Shown piece by piece: positions 25,916 to 34,729 of a stretch of DNA of 64,000 nt. The notes under the pieces were generated by a model that was given only the letters and a program-made list of their open reading frames with translations, searched no databases and was not told the DNA's origin. Within the stretch, counting starts at the first letter, position 1; each line of letters begins with the position of its first letter. This DNA is from Oscillospiraceae bacterium (GTDB lineage: Bacteria; Bacillota; Clostridia; Oscillospirales; Oscillospiraceae): positions 1-64,000 of the forward strand of contig JAFPWF010000010.1 in the NCBI GenBank assembly GCA_017395085.1. The letters are read 5' to 3'. The position numbers and the translations under genes are program-made.

Positions 25916-26807
25916 CGGAGAGCTGTCTCCCGATCAGGGTGCCGATCCGCGTCGCTTCCGCGGCTGCAGAATCCACGATATCGTGCACCCTGCTGCAGTT
26001 ACCGGCAAGGCTGAGCCATTCCGAACCCTCGAGTCCCCGAGCTGCCTCCCGGTCCGGAATCAGACCAAGAGCCGTGACAAGGGTGTCACAGGAAATGGTT
26101 TCCCTCGCGCCGCTGTCAAGATGCTCAACAGTCACGCCGCAGACGCGTCCCTCCCCGTGTATTTCCCTTACCGTCGTGCGGCAGCGCAGCGGAATGGAAT
26201 ATGCTTTGATACAGCGGCGGACATTTCTTGCCATGCCGCCGGCCTGAGCCTCCTGCTCCAGAACGGCAATCACATGCTTGCCTTCCAGGGTAAAGCGCCG
26301 TGCCATGATGAGTCCAAGATCGCCGCTCCCGAGGATTACGATTTCATCGCCCAGATCCTGGTTCCGCAGATTGATTCTTTCCTGCGCCTGACCGGCAGTA
26401 AAGATCCCGGCAGGGCGCGTCCCGGCAATGCAAAGTGCGCCGATGCTTTTTTCCCGGCAGCCTGTGGCCAGAATCATATGCTCAAAATGCAGTTGCTCCA
26501 GAGATCCTCTTCGCGAGAGAACGGCAATCCGATCCTTCGAGACGGACAGCAGCTCGGTTTCCGGCTGAAGGGCAGCGCCGGTCCTCCCGAGCCGGGTAAG
26601 AAGCAGCGCTGTGTATTCCGGTCCGGTCAGTTCTCTCCCGAAGTCAGCCATGCCGAAGCCCTCATGCAGGCATTGCGGAAGGATGCCGCCGGGACGGATA
26701 CCCCGGTCGACCAGCAGGATGTCTCTGCAGCCGGCATCCCAGGCAGCGGCTGCGGCGGAAATCCCCGCGGCTCCCGCCCCGACAATCAGCAGCTTACAGC
26801 CTCTCAT
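25911..26807 (-). CDS. NAD(P)/FAD-dependent oxidoreductase (GlpB/sarcosine-oxidase-alpha-like)
   Basis: 298 residues. FAD-binding GAGAAGISAAAAAWDAG at the N terminus, a second dinucleotide fold VILGSGDLGLIMARRFTLEG at about residue 150, the ATG-type ILATGCREK motif, and a C-terminal ALGLIPDREAARGLEG. The family moves electrons between NAD(P)H and FAD and is often paired with a GlpA-like partner. It overlaps the GlpA-like gene by 14 bp. Its operon position between MoeA and Mop genes, rather than with glpK, suggests a link to the tungsten enzyme or its cofactor; that is inference. The DUF1667 protein that often completes this trio is not here. Confidence 0.87.
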   Translation of the reverse strand: MRGCKLLIVGAGAAGISAAAAAWDAGCRDILLVDRGIRPGGILPQCLHEGFGMADFGRELTGPEYTALLLTRLGRTGAALQPETELLSVSKDRIAVLSRRGSLEQLHFEHMILATGCREKSIGALCIAGTRPAGIFTAGQAQERINLRNQDLGDEIVILGSGDLGLIMARRFTLEGKHVIAVLEQEAQAGGMARNVRRCIKAYSIPLRCRTTVREIHGEGRVCGVTVEHLDSGARETISCDTLVTALGLIPDREAARGLEGSEWLSLAGNCSRVHDIVDSAAAEATRIGTLIGRQLSV

Positions 26808-28233
26808 GTTCCGCCCTCACAATCTCGCTGCCCGGCCCGTCCTTACAGACGGCGCTCTCCGGGACGCCGAGCGCTTCCGCCAGCATGGCCGTGATCTTCT
26901 GCTCGCAGCGTGCGCCCTGGCAGCAGCCCATACCCGTGCCGACACGGCGCTTGACGCCGTCAACTGTGACCGCACCACGGCGGATCGCTTCCAGTACTTC
27001 TGCCCGGGTTACATCCTCACAGAAGCAGACAATTTCGCCATAATCGGGATCCCGCCCCACAAGCGCTTTCCTTTCTTCATAGGGCAACGAATGCGGTTTT
27101 GGGATGCCGCGGCGTTCGGGGGTAAACAGTGGATTTTGCTCCGCATCCAGTTCCGTTGCAAGCCGATCGGAAATATAGGAGCCCAGTTCACGCGCGCAGG
27201 TCAGACCCGGCGTTTTGATCCCGATCAGGCTCCAGAAACGCTCTGCGGGATGCTCGATGCAGAAACTCTGGATGCTGCTTCCGTCCGGGCTCCGCGGATT
27301 GGGCCGCACGGCTGCAAAGGAACGGATCACTTCGGAAAAATCAAGGCCAGGAAGGATGCGCACAGCGAGTGCCTTCACCCGGTCAAGTCCGCATTCCGCT
27401 GCGGCATAGGCAAGGGTGTTCTCCCGTTCTGTCGTCCCAAGCAAAAGATTTCCCTTCACCGTGGGAACCGCTGTCAGCCCCTTTCCCCTCTTCTCCGGTT
27501 CATATTCCAGAATGTGTGCGGGTCTGCCCGCGCAGTTCTGATCCAGCACCACGTAATCACCCGCTGTGGGAACGATGCGGACGGAAGGCGGAAACAGCAG
27601 CTCCTGCACCCGGTCTGCTGCTAGCCCGGCACAGTTGACGACCGCCCGGGCTGTAAGCACGCCCCGGTCCGTTTCGATCCGATAACTTCCGTCTTCCGTG
27701 CGCATGGCCAAAACACGGGTGTTCCGCCGAAGCTGCGCGCCGTTGCGCACAGCGTTCTCACATGCGGCGATACCGAGCTGCCAGGGATTGACCGTGCCTG
27801 CGGTGGGGGAAAACAGTGCGGAAGAGAGCCCCGGTGCGAGTGCCGGCTCCATGCGGTACGCCTCATTCGCCGACAGCAGGCGCAGGCCGGGTACGCCGTT
27901 CTCCTGCCCCTGCCGGAGCTTTTCCCGCAGCACCGCGTCGGCCCGCGGCCCAAAGCTCAGCATCAGTGAACCGCAGCGGGATAAAGGCACATTCAGTTCC
28001 TCGCAGAGGCGGTCAAAACCGGCGTTTGCGCGGACGGTCATCTCCGCCTTCAGCGTTCCGGGTTTGTGATCACAGCCCGGATAGATGACAGCAGTATTGG
28101 CACGGGAGATTCCGGTGCAGACATCCTCCCGTGCCTCAAGCAGAACGATATCCAGTTTCCGGCGGCTCAGCTCACGGGCTGCAAAGCAGCCGAGAAGCCC
28201 TGCGCCGATGACCGCGACATCGAAGCGTTCCAT
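26794..28233 (-). CDS. GlpA-like FAD oxidoreductase with BFD-like [2Fe-2S] tail
   Basis: 479 residues. Residues 1-370 are a DAO-type FAD protein (VAVIGAGLLGCFAARELSRR, TGISRANTAVIYPGCDHKPG, CAGLAADRV), as in anaerobic glycerol-3-phosphate dehydrogenase. Residues about 395-450 form a BFD-like iron-sulfur domain, with CFCEDVTRAEVLEAIRRGA and GTGMGCCQGARC. It could oxidise glycerol 3-phosphate or act as an electron conduit. Its stop and the next gene's start overlap, and its ATG follows the MoeA-PBP stop by two bases, so it is inside the tungsten-cofactor operon. No strong ribosome site, consistent with coupling. Confidence 0.88.
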   Translation of the reverse strand: MERFDVAVIGAGLLGCFAARELSRRKLDIVLLEAREDVCTGISRANTAVIYPGCDHKPGTLKAEMTVRANAGFDRLCEELNVPLSRCGSLMLSFGPRADAVLREKLRQGQENGVPGLRLLSANEAYRMEPALAPGLSSALFSPTAGTVNPWQLGIAACENAVRNGAQLRRNTRVLAMRTEDGSYRIETDRGVLTARAVVNCAGLAADRVQELLFPPSVRIVPTAGDYVVLDQNCAGRPAHILEYEPEKRGKGLTAVPTVKGNLLLGTTERENTLAYAAAECGLDRVKALAVRILPGLDFSEVIRSFAAVRPNPRSPDGSSIQSFCIEHPAERFWSLIGIKTPGLTCARELGSYISDRLATELDAEQNPLFTPERRGIPKPHSLPYEERKALVGRDPDYGEIVCFCEDVTRAEVLEAIRRGAVTVDGVKRRVGTGMGCCQGARCEQKITAMLAEALGVPESAVCKDGPGSEIVRAEHERL

Positions 28234-28234
28234 G

Positions 28235-30145
28235 TCAGAACACGTCTATAATTTCTCCCGGCCGGTCAAGCATGTAGCCGCCCATGGCTTCGATCCGGGT
28301 TTTGAATTCTTCGCTCTTCAGCGTGCTGATCAGCTGCCGGACCATCCTGCTGTTCCAGCCCTTTTCGGGAATCAGCAGATCATATTCCTCCACACAGATG
28401 GGAAGGAAGTCCAGATCATAGAGCTTCGCTGTGGAATAGATGCCCATGCCGGCGTCGGCGGAATCGCCCGCGATCTGCACGGCCACGGAGTTATGGGTCA
28501 GCTCCTCGCGCTCATAGCCGTAAATCCGCTCCGGATCCACCCCGTGCTTTTTGCAGAGATAGTCCATCAGCACGCGGGTTCCGGAGCCTTTCTGTCGGTT
28601 TACATAGCGCACGCCGTCCCGGGCGATGTCCGCGAAGGATCTGATGCCGAGGGGATTGCCCTTCTGCAGCATCAGTCCCTGCTGACGGCCTACGCAACGG
28701 ATGAGATAGACCCCCCCGTGGGGAAAATACTTGCGGATATACGCGCGGTTGTATTCTCCGGTCTCCGTGTCCAGCAGGTGGATGCCGGCCGCGTGCGCCT
28801 CGCCCCGGCGGACTGCCATAATGCCGCCCATGGAGCCCACGTGGGCGGAGGAGAGAAAGTAACGGCGGTCCTCCCGGTGAATCAGGTCGGCCAGTTCGTC
28901 CAGCAGCGGGTCATGGCTGCCGATGATTACCAGGGTGTTTTTCAGGCGCTGCTTTCCGGTCAGAAGGCGGACGCGGATTTCTTCGCCGGCGTTATAGCCC
29001 TCGGTACCCTGGGGGACCTCGACCATGCCGTCGGCCTTCATAAAGGAGGATACCACACCGCTGCCGCGCGGCAGTGGGGACGCCATCAGCCGGTCGCCTA
29101 CATAACCCATACGCACGCGTACGTATTCCTGATATTTGAGCCCGGAAACAACCGGCCGTGTGAGTGTCGCCCTGGTACGGCTGCCGCTGTCCGGTTCCCG
29201 CCGGTACCAGAGATCGACCAGAGGACGCAGCAGCTCGTCGATGACGATGATGCCGGAAACCGGATAGCCGGGTACGCCCAGAATCGGCACTGCTCCTTGA
29301 TACCCGAGGATGGCGGGTTTGCCGGGTTTGATGGCAATACCGTGATAAAGCACCTCGCCGACCTCGCGGACGGCAGTGGCGGAATAATCGTCCCGCCCGG
29401 CGGAGGAACCGGCATTCAGGATCACCAGGTCGCATTCCGAGACGGCTTTTTCGAGCATTCCCCGGATCTCGTCATACCTGTCGGGAACGATTGGATAGGT
29501 TCTGGCCTCCGCGCCCCAGGAGGAGAGCATGGCGGAAAAGATGGAAGAGTTAAACTCCATAATGTCGCCCGGTTTAGGGTCCGAACAGGGAGGAACGATC
29601 TCATCCCCCGTGGGGATGATGCCCACCACGGGCTTTGCCAGAACCTCCACTTCCAGAACACCGCCGGCGATCATGGCGCCGATAGCGGCGGGTGTGATCT
29701 CCATCAGTCCCGGCAGAATCATCTCCCCGGCGCAGACATCCTCGCCGATCTGGCGGATGTGCTGCCAAGGCGCGGCGGGAGCGTGGATGGTGACGGAACC
29801 GTCCTCGTTCCGGACGATCTCCTCCACCATGATAACTGCATCGCAGCCTTCCGGGATGGGGTCGCCGGTATCGACAACCGTAAACTGCCCCTCCCGCAGG
29901 GTGACGGGCGTGGTTTCAGTGGCACCGAAGCTGTCCTTTGCAAATAATGCGATACCGTCCATAGCGCTGCAGGCGTAATGGGGCGCGTTGATGTGTGCGT
30001 AGACTGCTTTTGCCGTGATGCGGCCGAAGGCGTCCTGCACACGGATGCGCTCGGTCCGGGCAGAGAAGCCCTGTTCTGCGAGCACCCGGAGATAATCTTT
30101 TTTCGCCTGCTCAAGAGGCACGTTAGTCAGGTAGGTAAAAGCCAT
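28235..30145 (-). CDS. moeA: MoeA-like molybdopterin molybdenumtransferase fused to PBP-like domain
   Basis: 636 residues. Residues about 1-415 are MoeA, which inserts the metal into adenylylated molybdopterin in the cytoplasm: it has AINAPHYACSAMDGIAL-type residues, GDPIPEGCDAVIM, GDEIVPP, NAGSSAGRDDY and GKPAILGYQGAVPILGVPGYP. Residues about 425-630 are a periplasmic-binding-protein-like domain (LVIIGSHDPLLDELADLIH, VNRQKGSGTRVLMDYL) that lacks a signal peptide and so acts inside the cell. The same module is found in the regulator two genes upstream. With two MoeA genes, one may be specific for tungsten. AAGGAG precedes the ATG. Confidence 0.93.
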   Translation of the reverse strand: MAFTYLTNVPLEQAKKDYLRVLAEQGFSARTERIRVQDAFGRITAKAVYAHINAPHYACSAMDGIALFAKDSFGATETTPVTLREGQFTVVDTGDPIPEGCDAVIMVEEIVRNEDGSVTIHAPAAPWQHIRQIGEDVCAGEMILPGLMEITPAAIGAMIAGGVLEVEVLAKPVVGIIPTGDEIVPPCSDPKPGDIMEFNSSIFSAMLSSWGAEARTYPIVPDRYDEIRGMLEKAVSECDLVILNAGSSAGRDDYSATAVREVGEVLYHGIAIKPGKPAILGYQGAVPILGVPGYPVSGIIVIDELLRPLVDLWYRREPDSGSRTRATLTRPVVSGLKYQEYVRVRMGYVGDRLMASPLPRGSGVVSSFMKADGMVEVPQGTEGYNAGEEIRVRLLTGKQRLKNTLVIIGSHDPLLDELADLIHREDRRYFLSSAHVGSMGGIMAVRRGEAHAAGIHLLDTETGEYNRAYIRKYFPHGGVYLIRCVGRQQGLMLQKGNPLGIRSFADIARDGVRYVNRQKGSGTRVLMDYLCKKHGVDPERIYGYEREELTHNSVAVQIAGDSADAGMGIYSTAKLYDLDFLPICVEEYDLLIPEKGWNSRMVRQLISTLKSEEFKTRIEAMGGYMLDRPGEIIDVF

Positions 30146-30157
30146 TGTTCGATCTCC

Positions 30158-31369
30158 TTACTGCCAGTAGATTTCAACTTCTGAGTTTTTCGGCAGGCCC
30201 TCGCAGTCCCGGTCGATCATGAGGTAGCCGTCCGCTCCGGCAAGCTGGGTTATGAGTCCGGATTTGGAGCGGATCGGCACTGCCGTCAGCTTCCCGTCCT
30301 CCTCTGCCAGGCGGCAGGCGTTCATTTGCATGCGGCCGTGGTTTGCGTTGAGGCTTTCCGAAAGCTCTGCGCGCACCGGCCAGGACCGCAGCGTCCTTCC
30401 TTCCAGTCTTGCCAGCAGCGGCAGGACGAAGAGCTTCGCCACAAAGAATGCAGCAACCGGATGGCCAGGCAGACCGATCAGCGGCTTGTTACCAGCCCTG
30501 CCGAGGATGGTCGGCTTGCCGGGCTTGATGGCGATACCGTGCAGAAGAAGTTCTCCCAGCTCGCCGATGATCCTGCAGGCAGCATCCTTGACACCCGCGC
30601 TGCTGCCGCCCGAGAGGATCACCGCGTCGCAGTTTTCTGCCGCATCCAGCGTCTTCTCACGCAGGAGCTTCTCATCATCCACAACGATGCCGAAGTCCAC
30701 CGGTTCCGCGCCGAACTCCTTCAGCAGCGCCGTAAGCATCGGGCTGTTGACGTCCCGCACCTGCCCGGGGCCGGGCTTCCGGTCTACGGGCACAAGTTCG
30801 TAGCCGGTGGAAATCACGCCCACGCGCAGCCGCGGGCGGACCGATACCTGCGTTTTGCCGATGGCGGCAAGCGCTCCGATATCCTGCGGGGCCAGCACAC
30901 GGCTGGCGCAGAGTACTGTCTTGCCGGGGAATACGTCGTCGCCGCGGAAAATAAGGTTCATACCCGGCACACCCGGCTTCAGGATGCCGATGGTTCCGTC
31001 TCCGTAGTCTTCGGTGTATTCGATCATCACCGCGCAGTCACAGCCCTCCGGGATCGCACCGCCGGTGGGTACATAGGCGCAGGCATCCCGCGGAACACGA
31101 ACCGCCGCACCTTCGCCCATTTTGACCTCCCCCGCGAGATTCAGGATCGCCGGGATGGCGTCCGAGCAGCCGAAAGTGTCCTTCGCGTGCAGGGCGTAGC
31201 CGTCCACTGTGGAGCGGTCAAAATCCGGGACATATTCCTCCGCGCTGACATCTTCGGCCAGCACACGGCCAAGAGCCTCGGCAAGGGATACCGTTTCGCT
31301 GCGGTCGGCGGGATAAAAGACTTTTTCAATCAGCCGGAGGACCTCCTCCGGCGTTTTCACTTCCAGCAT
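30158..31369 (-). CDS. moeA: MoeA molybdopterin molybdenumtransferase
   Basis: 403 residues, normal MoeA length. Contains DRSTVDGYALHAKDTFG, a GGAIPEGCDCAVMIEY stretch, STGYELVPVDRKPGPGQVRD, SGGSSAGVKDA and KPTILGRAGNKPLIGLPGHP. Catalyses metal insertion into the pterin dithiolene. GGAGGT lies seven bases before the ATG, which follows the regulator stop by three bases; the next moeA starts 12 bp after its stop. It shares only family-level similarity with the fused MoeA, so they are old paralogs. Confidence 0.93.
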   Translation of the reverse strand: MLEVKTPEEVLRLIEKVFYPADRSETVSLAEALGRVLAEDVSAEEYVPDFDRSTVDGYALHAKDTFGCSDAIPAILNLAGEVKMGEGAAVRVPRDACAYVPTGGAIPEGCDCAVMIEYTEDYGDGTIGILKPGVPGMNLIFRGDDVFPGKTVLCASRVLAPQDIGALAAIGKTQVSVRPRLRVGVISTGYELVPVDRKPGPGQVRDVNSPMLTALLKEFGAEPVDFGIVVDDEKLLREKTLDAAENCDAVILSGGSSAGVKDAACRIIGELGELLLHGIAIKPGKPTILGRAGNKPLIGLPGHPVAAFFVAKLFVLPLLARLEGRTLRSWPVRAELSESLNANHGRMQMNACRLAEEDGKLTAVPIRSKSGLITQLAGADGYLMIDRDCEGLPKNSEVEIYWQ

Positions 31370-31372
31370 GGC

Positions 31373-32314
31373 TCATACCTCCGCCACGATCTTCCCCAGA
31401 TCGTGGTAATCATTGCCGGAGAAGGGTTGGATCTCCTTTTTGAAAGGCTCGGAACGCAGGATCTCCAACAGGGTTTCGCCCTCGTCCGTGTCCAGAAGTT
31501 CCCGGCGTACGGCCAGGTCGAAACGCTCCTGCAGCAGCGGAATAAAATCAAGGCCTTCGATCTGGCGGGAAATGCGCTCCGTCCCGATGGCGAGATCCGC
31601 CTCGCCGGCCGCAATGGCCGCGGCCATAGTCAAATGTGATTTCATCTCCCGCTCATACCCGGCGACCATGCGCTTGTCGAGGCCCATGCGATGCAGCTGT
31701 CCGTCCAGCAGAACCCTTGCGCTGGAACCGGGGCGGCGGTTGAGCACGGAAATGTCACGCCGTGCCAGATCCCTCCAACCGCGGATTTCCTTGGGATTGC
31801 CCGCGGCCACATAGAAGCCCTGGGTCCGGTAGGAAATGTTAATGAGAACTGCCGGCACGCCGGGCAGAAGCTTCTTCACAAAGGGCACATTGAAACTCCT
31901 CTCTTCCGCGTCATACAGGTGGCAGGCCGCGGCCTCCACTCGTCCCTCGTAGAGCGCGAGCAGGCCCTCGAAGCTGTTCAGATAGACCCGCTGGGAGGAG
32001 ACATCCTGCTGGTGGAGGAAGCTTGCAAGGATATCCAACACCACATCCTGTCCGGATAGAACGAATGCTCCTTCTTCCTCCTGTTTTGGGTGCAGAAGCT
32101 CGCTCTTCAGCTCCACCCGTTTGACCGGCTGCACGCTCTGTTCGTGACGGGAGCGTGCGATATAGGCATCCACGTCATCCTGCGTAAAACGCACCTTCCG
32201 GCCGATTCTATAGGAATTGATTTCCCCCCGGCGGATCAGTTCATAGATTGTGGATTTGCTCACGTGAAGGATCTGGGCGACCTCCTGAGTGGAAAGACTT
32301 TTGTTTTGTGACAT
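31373..32314 (-). CDS. Excisionase-type HTH regulator with PBP-like sensor (probable W/Mo regulator)
   Basis: 313 residues, cytoplasmic. Residues 5-55 are an excisionase/MerR-like DNA-binding domain (STQEVAQILHVSKSTIYELI, then RIGRKVRFTQDDVDAYI). Residues about 85-310 are a PBP-like domain (VVLDILASFLHQ, FYVAAGNPKEIRGWRDLARR, NRRPGSSARVLLDGQL) like that in MoeA-PBP fusions, expected to bind an oxyanion or cofactor. First gene of the moeA operon, divergent from aor. The 10-bp-repeat sites at tupA, mop and its own promoter are its probable targets; xis-like domains often line up on phased repeats. Whether it activates or represses is not visible. Confidence 0.87.
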   Translation of the reverse strand: MSQNKSLSTQEVAQILHVSKSTIYELIRRGEINSYRIGRKVRFTQDDVDAYIARSRHEQSVQPVKRVELKSELLHPKQEEEGAFVLSGQDVVLDILASFLHQQDVSSQRVYLNSFEGLLALYEGRVEAAACHLYDAEERSFNVPFVKKLLPGVPAVLINISYRTQGFYVAAGNPKEIRGWRDLARRDISVLNRRPGSSARVLLDGQLHRMGLDKRMVAGYEREMKSHLTMAAAIAAGEADLAIGTERISRQIEGLDFIPLLQERFDLAVRRELLDTDEGETLLEILRSEPFKKEIQPFSGNDYHDLGKIVAEV

Positions 32315-32361
32315 GGGATGATCACTTCCTGCTGCTTTTCTTTCTCTTTTTGTCTTTTTGT

Positions 32362-32390
32362 ATTATAACGATTCCATAACTGCTTAACAA
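32362..32390 (-). promoter_or_regulatory. Promoter of the regulator-moeA operon
   Basis: Reverse strand TTGTTA (32385-32390), 17-bp spacer and TATAAT (32362-32367). The repeat operator begins 23 bp upstream. Confidence 0.75.
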
Positions 32391-32413
32391 GACTCCGGCA
32401 AAGGCTACTTATG

Positions 32414-32443
32414 TCATGTTTCATCTCATTTCATGCTGTTTCG
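32414..32443. promoter_or_regulatory. Tandem 10-bp repeat operator between regulator and aor
   Basis: Reverse strand units CGAAACAGCA, TGAAATGAGA and TGAAACATGA in 10-bp register. Its orientation relative to aor is the same as at tupA and mop relative to those genes. A TATAAT at 32541-32546 may serve aor, but no good -35 is seen. Confidence 0.7.
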
Positions 32444-32609
32444 TACAAACCTCTATTTGTTTTCCACCGCGATACATTCTTTTTGGTATCAGTTCGCACG
32501 GAAAAGCATGGCGTTTTCACCCTTTGCGCCGCCTGTCGGCTATAATGTAGACAGTGGAAAAGCATATTCCGTTTTAACCCCAATCCAACACCACACAGGA
32601 GGTATTTCC

Positions 32610-34427
32610 ATGAGCGACGCTTACTATGAAAAAATCGCCAGAATTAACCTGACCACCGGCGAGATCAAGGCCGAACCCCTGGATCTCGAACTTGCCAAAA
32701 AGTTCATCGGCGGTCGTGGCCTCGGTACCAAGATCCTCTATGATGAGGGTGTGGCGACCGTAGATCCTCTGTCCCCGGATAACAAGCTCATTTACATCAC
32801 CGGTCCCATGACCGGTTCCAACTCCCCCTCTTCCGGCCGTTACATGGTCGTGACCAAGTCCCCGCTGACCGGCATGATCGCCTGCGCCAACTCCGGCGGT
32901 ATCTGGGGCGCCAAGCTCAAGTTCGCCGGCTGGGATGCGCTGATCGTCGAAGGTCAGGCCCCAGACTGGTGTTACCTGAACATCGTGGACGACAAGATCG
33001 AGATCTTGGACGCCAGAGAGTACCTCCACGTTCTGAGCGAAGAGATGGACGACAAGCTGAAGGCCAAGCACGGCGCTGACTGCTCCGTCCTGAACATCGG
33101 CCCCGCCGGTGAAAAGCAGGTCCTGCTGGCCGCCGTCATGAACGACAAGGATCGCGCTGCCGGCCGTTCCGGCACCGGCGCTGTCATGGGCAGCAAGAAG
33201 CTCAAGGCCATCGTCGTCAAGGCCACCCGCAAGCAGCTGGACGTGATCGCCGATGTGGAAGCGCTGAAGGAAGCCAACAAGGCCTGCCTCAAGATCATGA
33301 CTGACAATCCCCTCACCGGCGCGGGTCTGCGCGCCCTCGGCACCGCCTCCCTGGTCAACGTCATCAACGGTATCGGCGCTCTGCCCACCAAGAACTGGCA
33401 GGAGAGTTACTGTCCCACTGCCGACCAGTTCTCCGGCGAGACCCTGGCTGAGAAGTACCTGGTCAAACCCGGTGCCTGTTTCCACTGCCCCATCGCCTGC
33501 GGCCGTATCATCAAGCATGACGACAAAGTTGTCGGTGGCCCCGAGTATGAACCGCTGTGGGCCTATGGCAGCGACTGCGGCAACGATGATCTGTACACTA
33601 TCGACGAGGCCAACCGTCTATGCAACGAGTATGGCCTGGACGCCATCGGCGTGCCCTGCACCATCGCCGCCGCCATGGAACTTTATCAGCGTGGCTTCAT
33701 CAAGGAAGAGGATTGCGCCGGCGTACCGCTGGAGTGGGGCAGCAAGGAGGCCCTGATTGAGTGGACCAAGCGCATGGGCGATCCCAAGACTGAGCTGGAT
33801 CATCTCATGGCTTCCGGTTCTGCCCGCCTCTGCGAGCACTACGGCCACCCCGAGTTCTCCATGAGCGTCAAGAAGCAGGAGATTCCCGCTTATGACGCCC
33901 GTGCCATTCAGGGCATCGGCATCAACTACGCCACCGCTAACTGTGGCGCAGCCCATGTGCGCGGCTATATGATCGCACCCGAGGTCCTCGGCATTCCCGC
34001 ACAGTTGGATCGCACCGTCACCGATGAGAAGGCCGGTTGGGCCAAGACCTTCCAGGATCTGACCGCCGCCATAGACTCCATGGGTACCTGCCTGTTCACC
34101 TCCTTCGCCCTTGGCGCTCCCGAGTACGCAAGCCTGCTCAATGCCGCCACCGGCACGAACTACACGCCCGAGGAGCTGCTTGAGGTCGGTGACCGTATCT
34201 TCAACATTGAGCGTATGTTCAACAAGGCCGCCGGCATGAAGCCCGAAGACGACCGTCTGCCCAAACGCCTGCTCACCGAGCCCATCTCCAACGGCCCCTC
34301 CAAGGGCATGGTCAGCAAGCTCGACATCACCCTGCCGCAGTACTACGCCGCCCGCGGCTGGGTCAACGCCTTCCCCACCGACGAGACCCTCAAGAAGCTT
34401 GGTCTTGACGAGTGCGTCGGCAAGTAA
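32610..34427 (+). CDS. aor: Tungsten aldehyde:ferredoxin oxidoreductase
   Basis: 605 residues, the same length as the Pyrococcus enzyme. Oxidises aldehydes to acids with ferredoxin, using a bis-pterin tungsten centre. Seen: FIGGRGLGTKILYDE and TGPMTGSNSPSSGRYMVVTK (pterin binding), the cluster cysteines C290, C293 and C297 (CFHCPIAC), and the fourth, C494, in DSMGTCLFTSF. A strong AGGAGG eight bases before the ATG fixes the start; the frame is open to 32433. Codons are strongly C/G-ending (GCC, AAG, CTG), as in a highly expressed gene. It heads an operon with a MoaD-like carrier, an activating enzyme and a radical SAM maturase. Confidence 0.96.
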   Translation: MSDAYYEKIARINLTTGEIKAEPLDLELAKKFIGGRGLGTKILYDEGVATVDPLSPDNKLIYITGPMTGSNSPSSGRYMVVTKSPLTGMIACANSGGIWGAKLKFAGWDALIVEGQAPDWCYLNIVDDKIEILDAREYLHVLSEEMDDKLKAKHGADCSVLNIGPAGEKQVLLAAVMNDKDRAAGRSGTGAVMGSKKLKAIVVKATRKQLDVIADVEALKEANKACLKIMTDNPLTGAGLRALGTASLVNVINGIGALPTKNWQESYCPTADQFSGETLAEKYLVKPGACFHCPIACGRIIKHDDKVVGGPEYEPLWAYGSDCGNDDLYTIDEANRLCNEYGLDAIGVPCTIAAAMELYQRGFIKEEDCAGVPLEWGSKEALIEWTKRMGDPKTELDHLMASGSARLCEHYGHPEFSMSVKKQEIPAYDARAIQGIGINYATANCGAAHVRGYMIAPEVLGIPAQLDRTVTDEKAGWAKTFQDLTAAIDSMGTCLFTSFALGAPEYASLLNAATGTNYTPEELLEVGDRIFNIERMFNKAAGMKPEDDRLPKRLLTEPISNGPSKGMVSKLDITLPQYYAARGWVNAFPTDETLKKLGLDECVGK

Positions 34428-34439
34428 GTACAATAACCC

Positions 34440-34468
34440 TGAGGGGGAGGCTTTCCGCCTCCCCCTCA
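34440..34468 (+). terminator. Leaky terminator-like hairpin after aor
   Basis: A 12-bp stem (TGAGGGGGAGGC and complement), five-base loop, followed by only AAACUUUAUCU. The poor U tract suggests partial stop, with read-through into the three accessory genes. Confidence 0.6.
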
Positions 34469-34504
34469 AACTTTATCTCATTCTTTTCTCAGGGATGTGT
34501 TTTT

Positions 34505-34726
34505 ATGATCGAAGTACGCTTTTTTTCCACGCTGCGCGAGGGCCGGGGAAAGATCACCCAGGTCCCCGCTGAAGAAGCTTCCACCGCGGGCGACCTTCTC
34601 TACCATTTTGGAATCCCCGCAGAGGAGGTTGCCATACTGCTCATCAACGGTTTTCATTCCACACCCGCTGATAACGTGAAAGATGGCGATATCATTTCGC
34701 TCTTCCCGCCAGTGGGGGGAGGCTGA
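34505..34726 (+). CDS. MoaD/ThiS-like sulfur-carrier protein
   Basis: 73 residues with a beta-grasp pattern: MIEVRFFSTLREGRGKI at the start, LLINGFHS in the middle and the C-terminal PPVGGG, whose last glycines would be adenylylated and thiocarboxylated. MoaD-like carriers bring sulfur to the pterin dithiolene. Between aor and a ThiF-like gene (four bases before its ATG), so it is probably an AOR-dedicated carrier. The ribosome site is weak (GGGATG). Confidence 0.88.
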   Translation: MIEVRFFSTLREGRGKITQVPAEEASTAGDLLYHFGIPAEEVAILLINGFHSTPADNVKDGDIISLFPPVGGG

Positions 34727-34729
34727 GAC

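Noticed and set aside
28085-29947. 620-codon forward ORF opposite the MoeA-PBP gene
   Set aside because: Antisense shadow: no ribosome site or family, while the reverse strand encodes a complete MoeA.
31373-32314. LysR-type regulator
   Set aside because: The DNA-binding part is an excisionase/MerR-like helix set, not the LysR winged helix, although the sensor half has a PBP fold.
32315-32609. Molybdenum-cofactor riboswitch upstream of aor or the regulator
   Set aside because: No multi-stem structure of that kind is seen; phased repeats and a standard promoter explain the region better.
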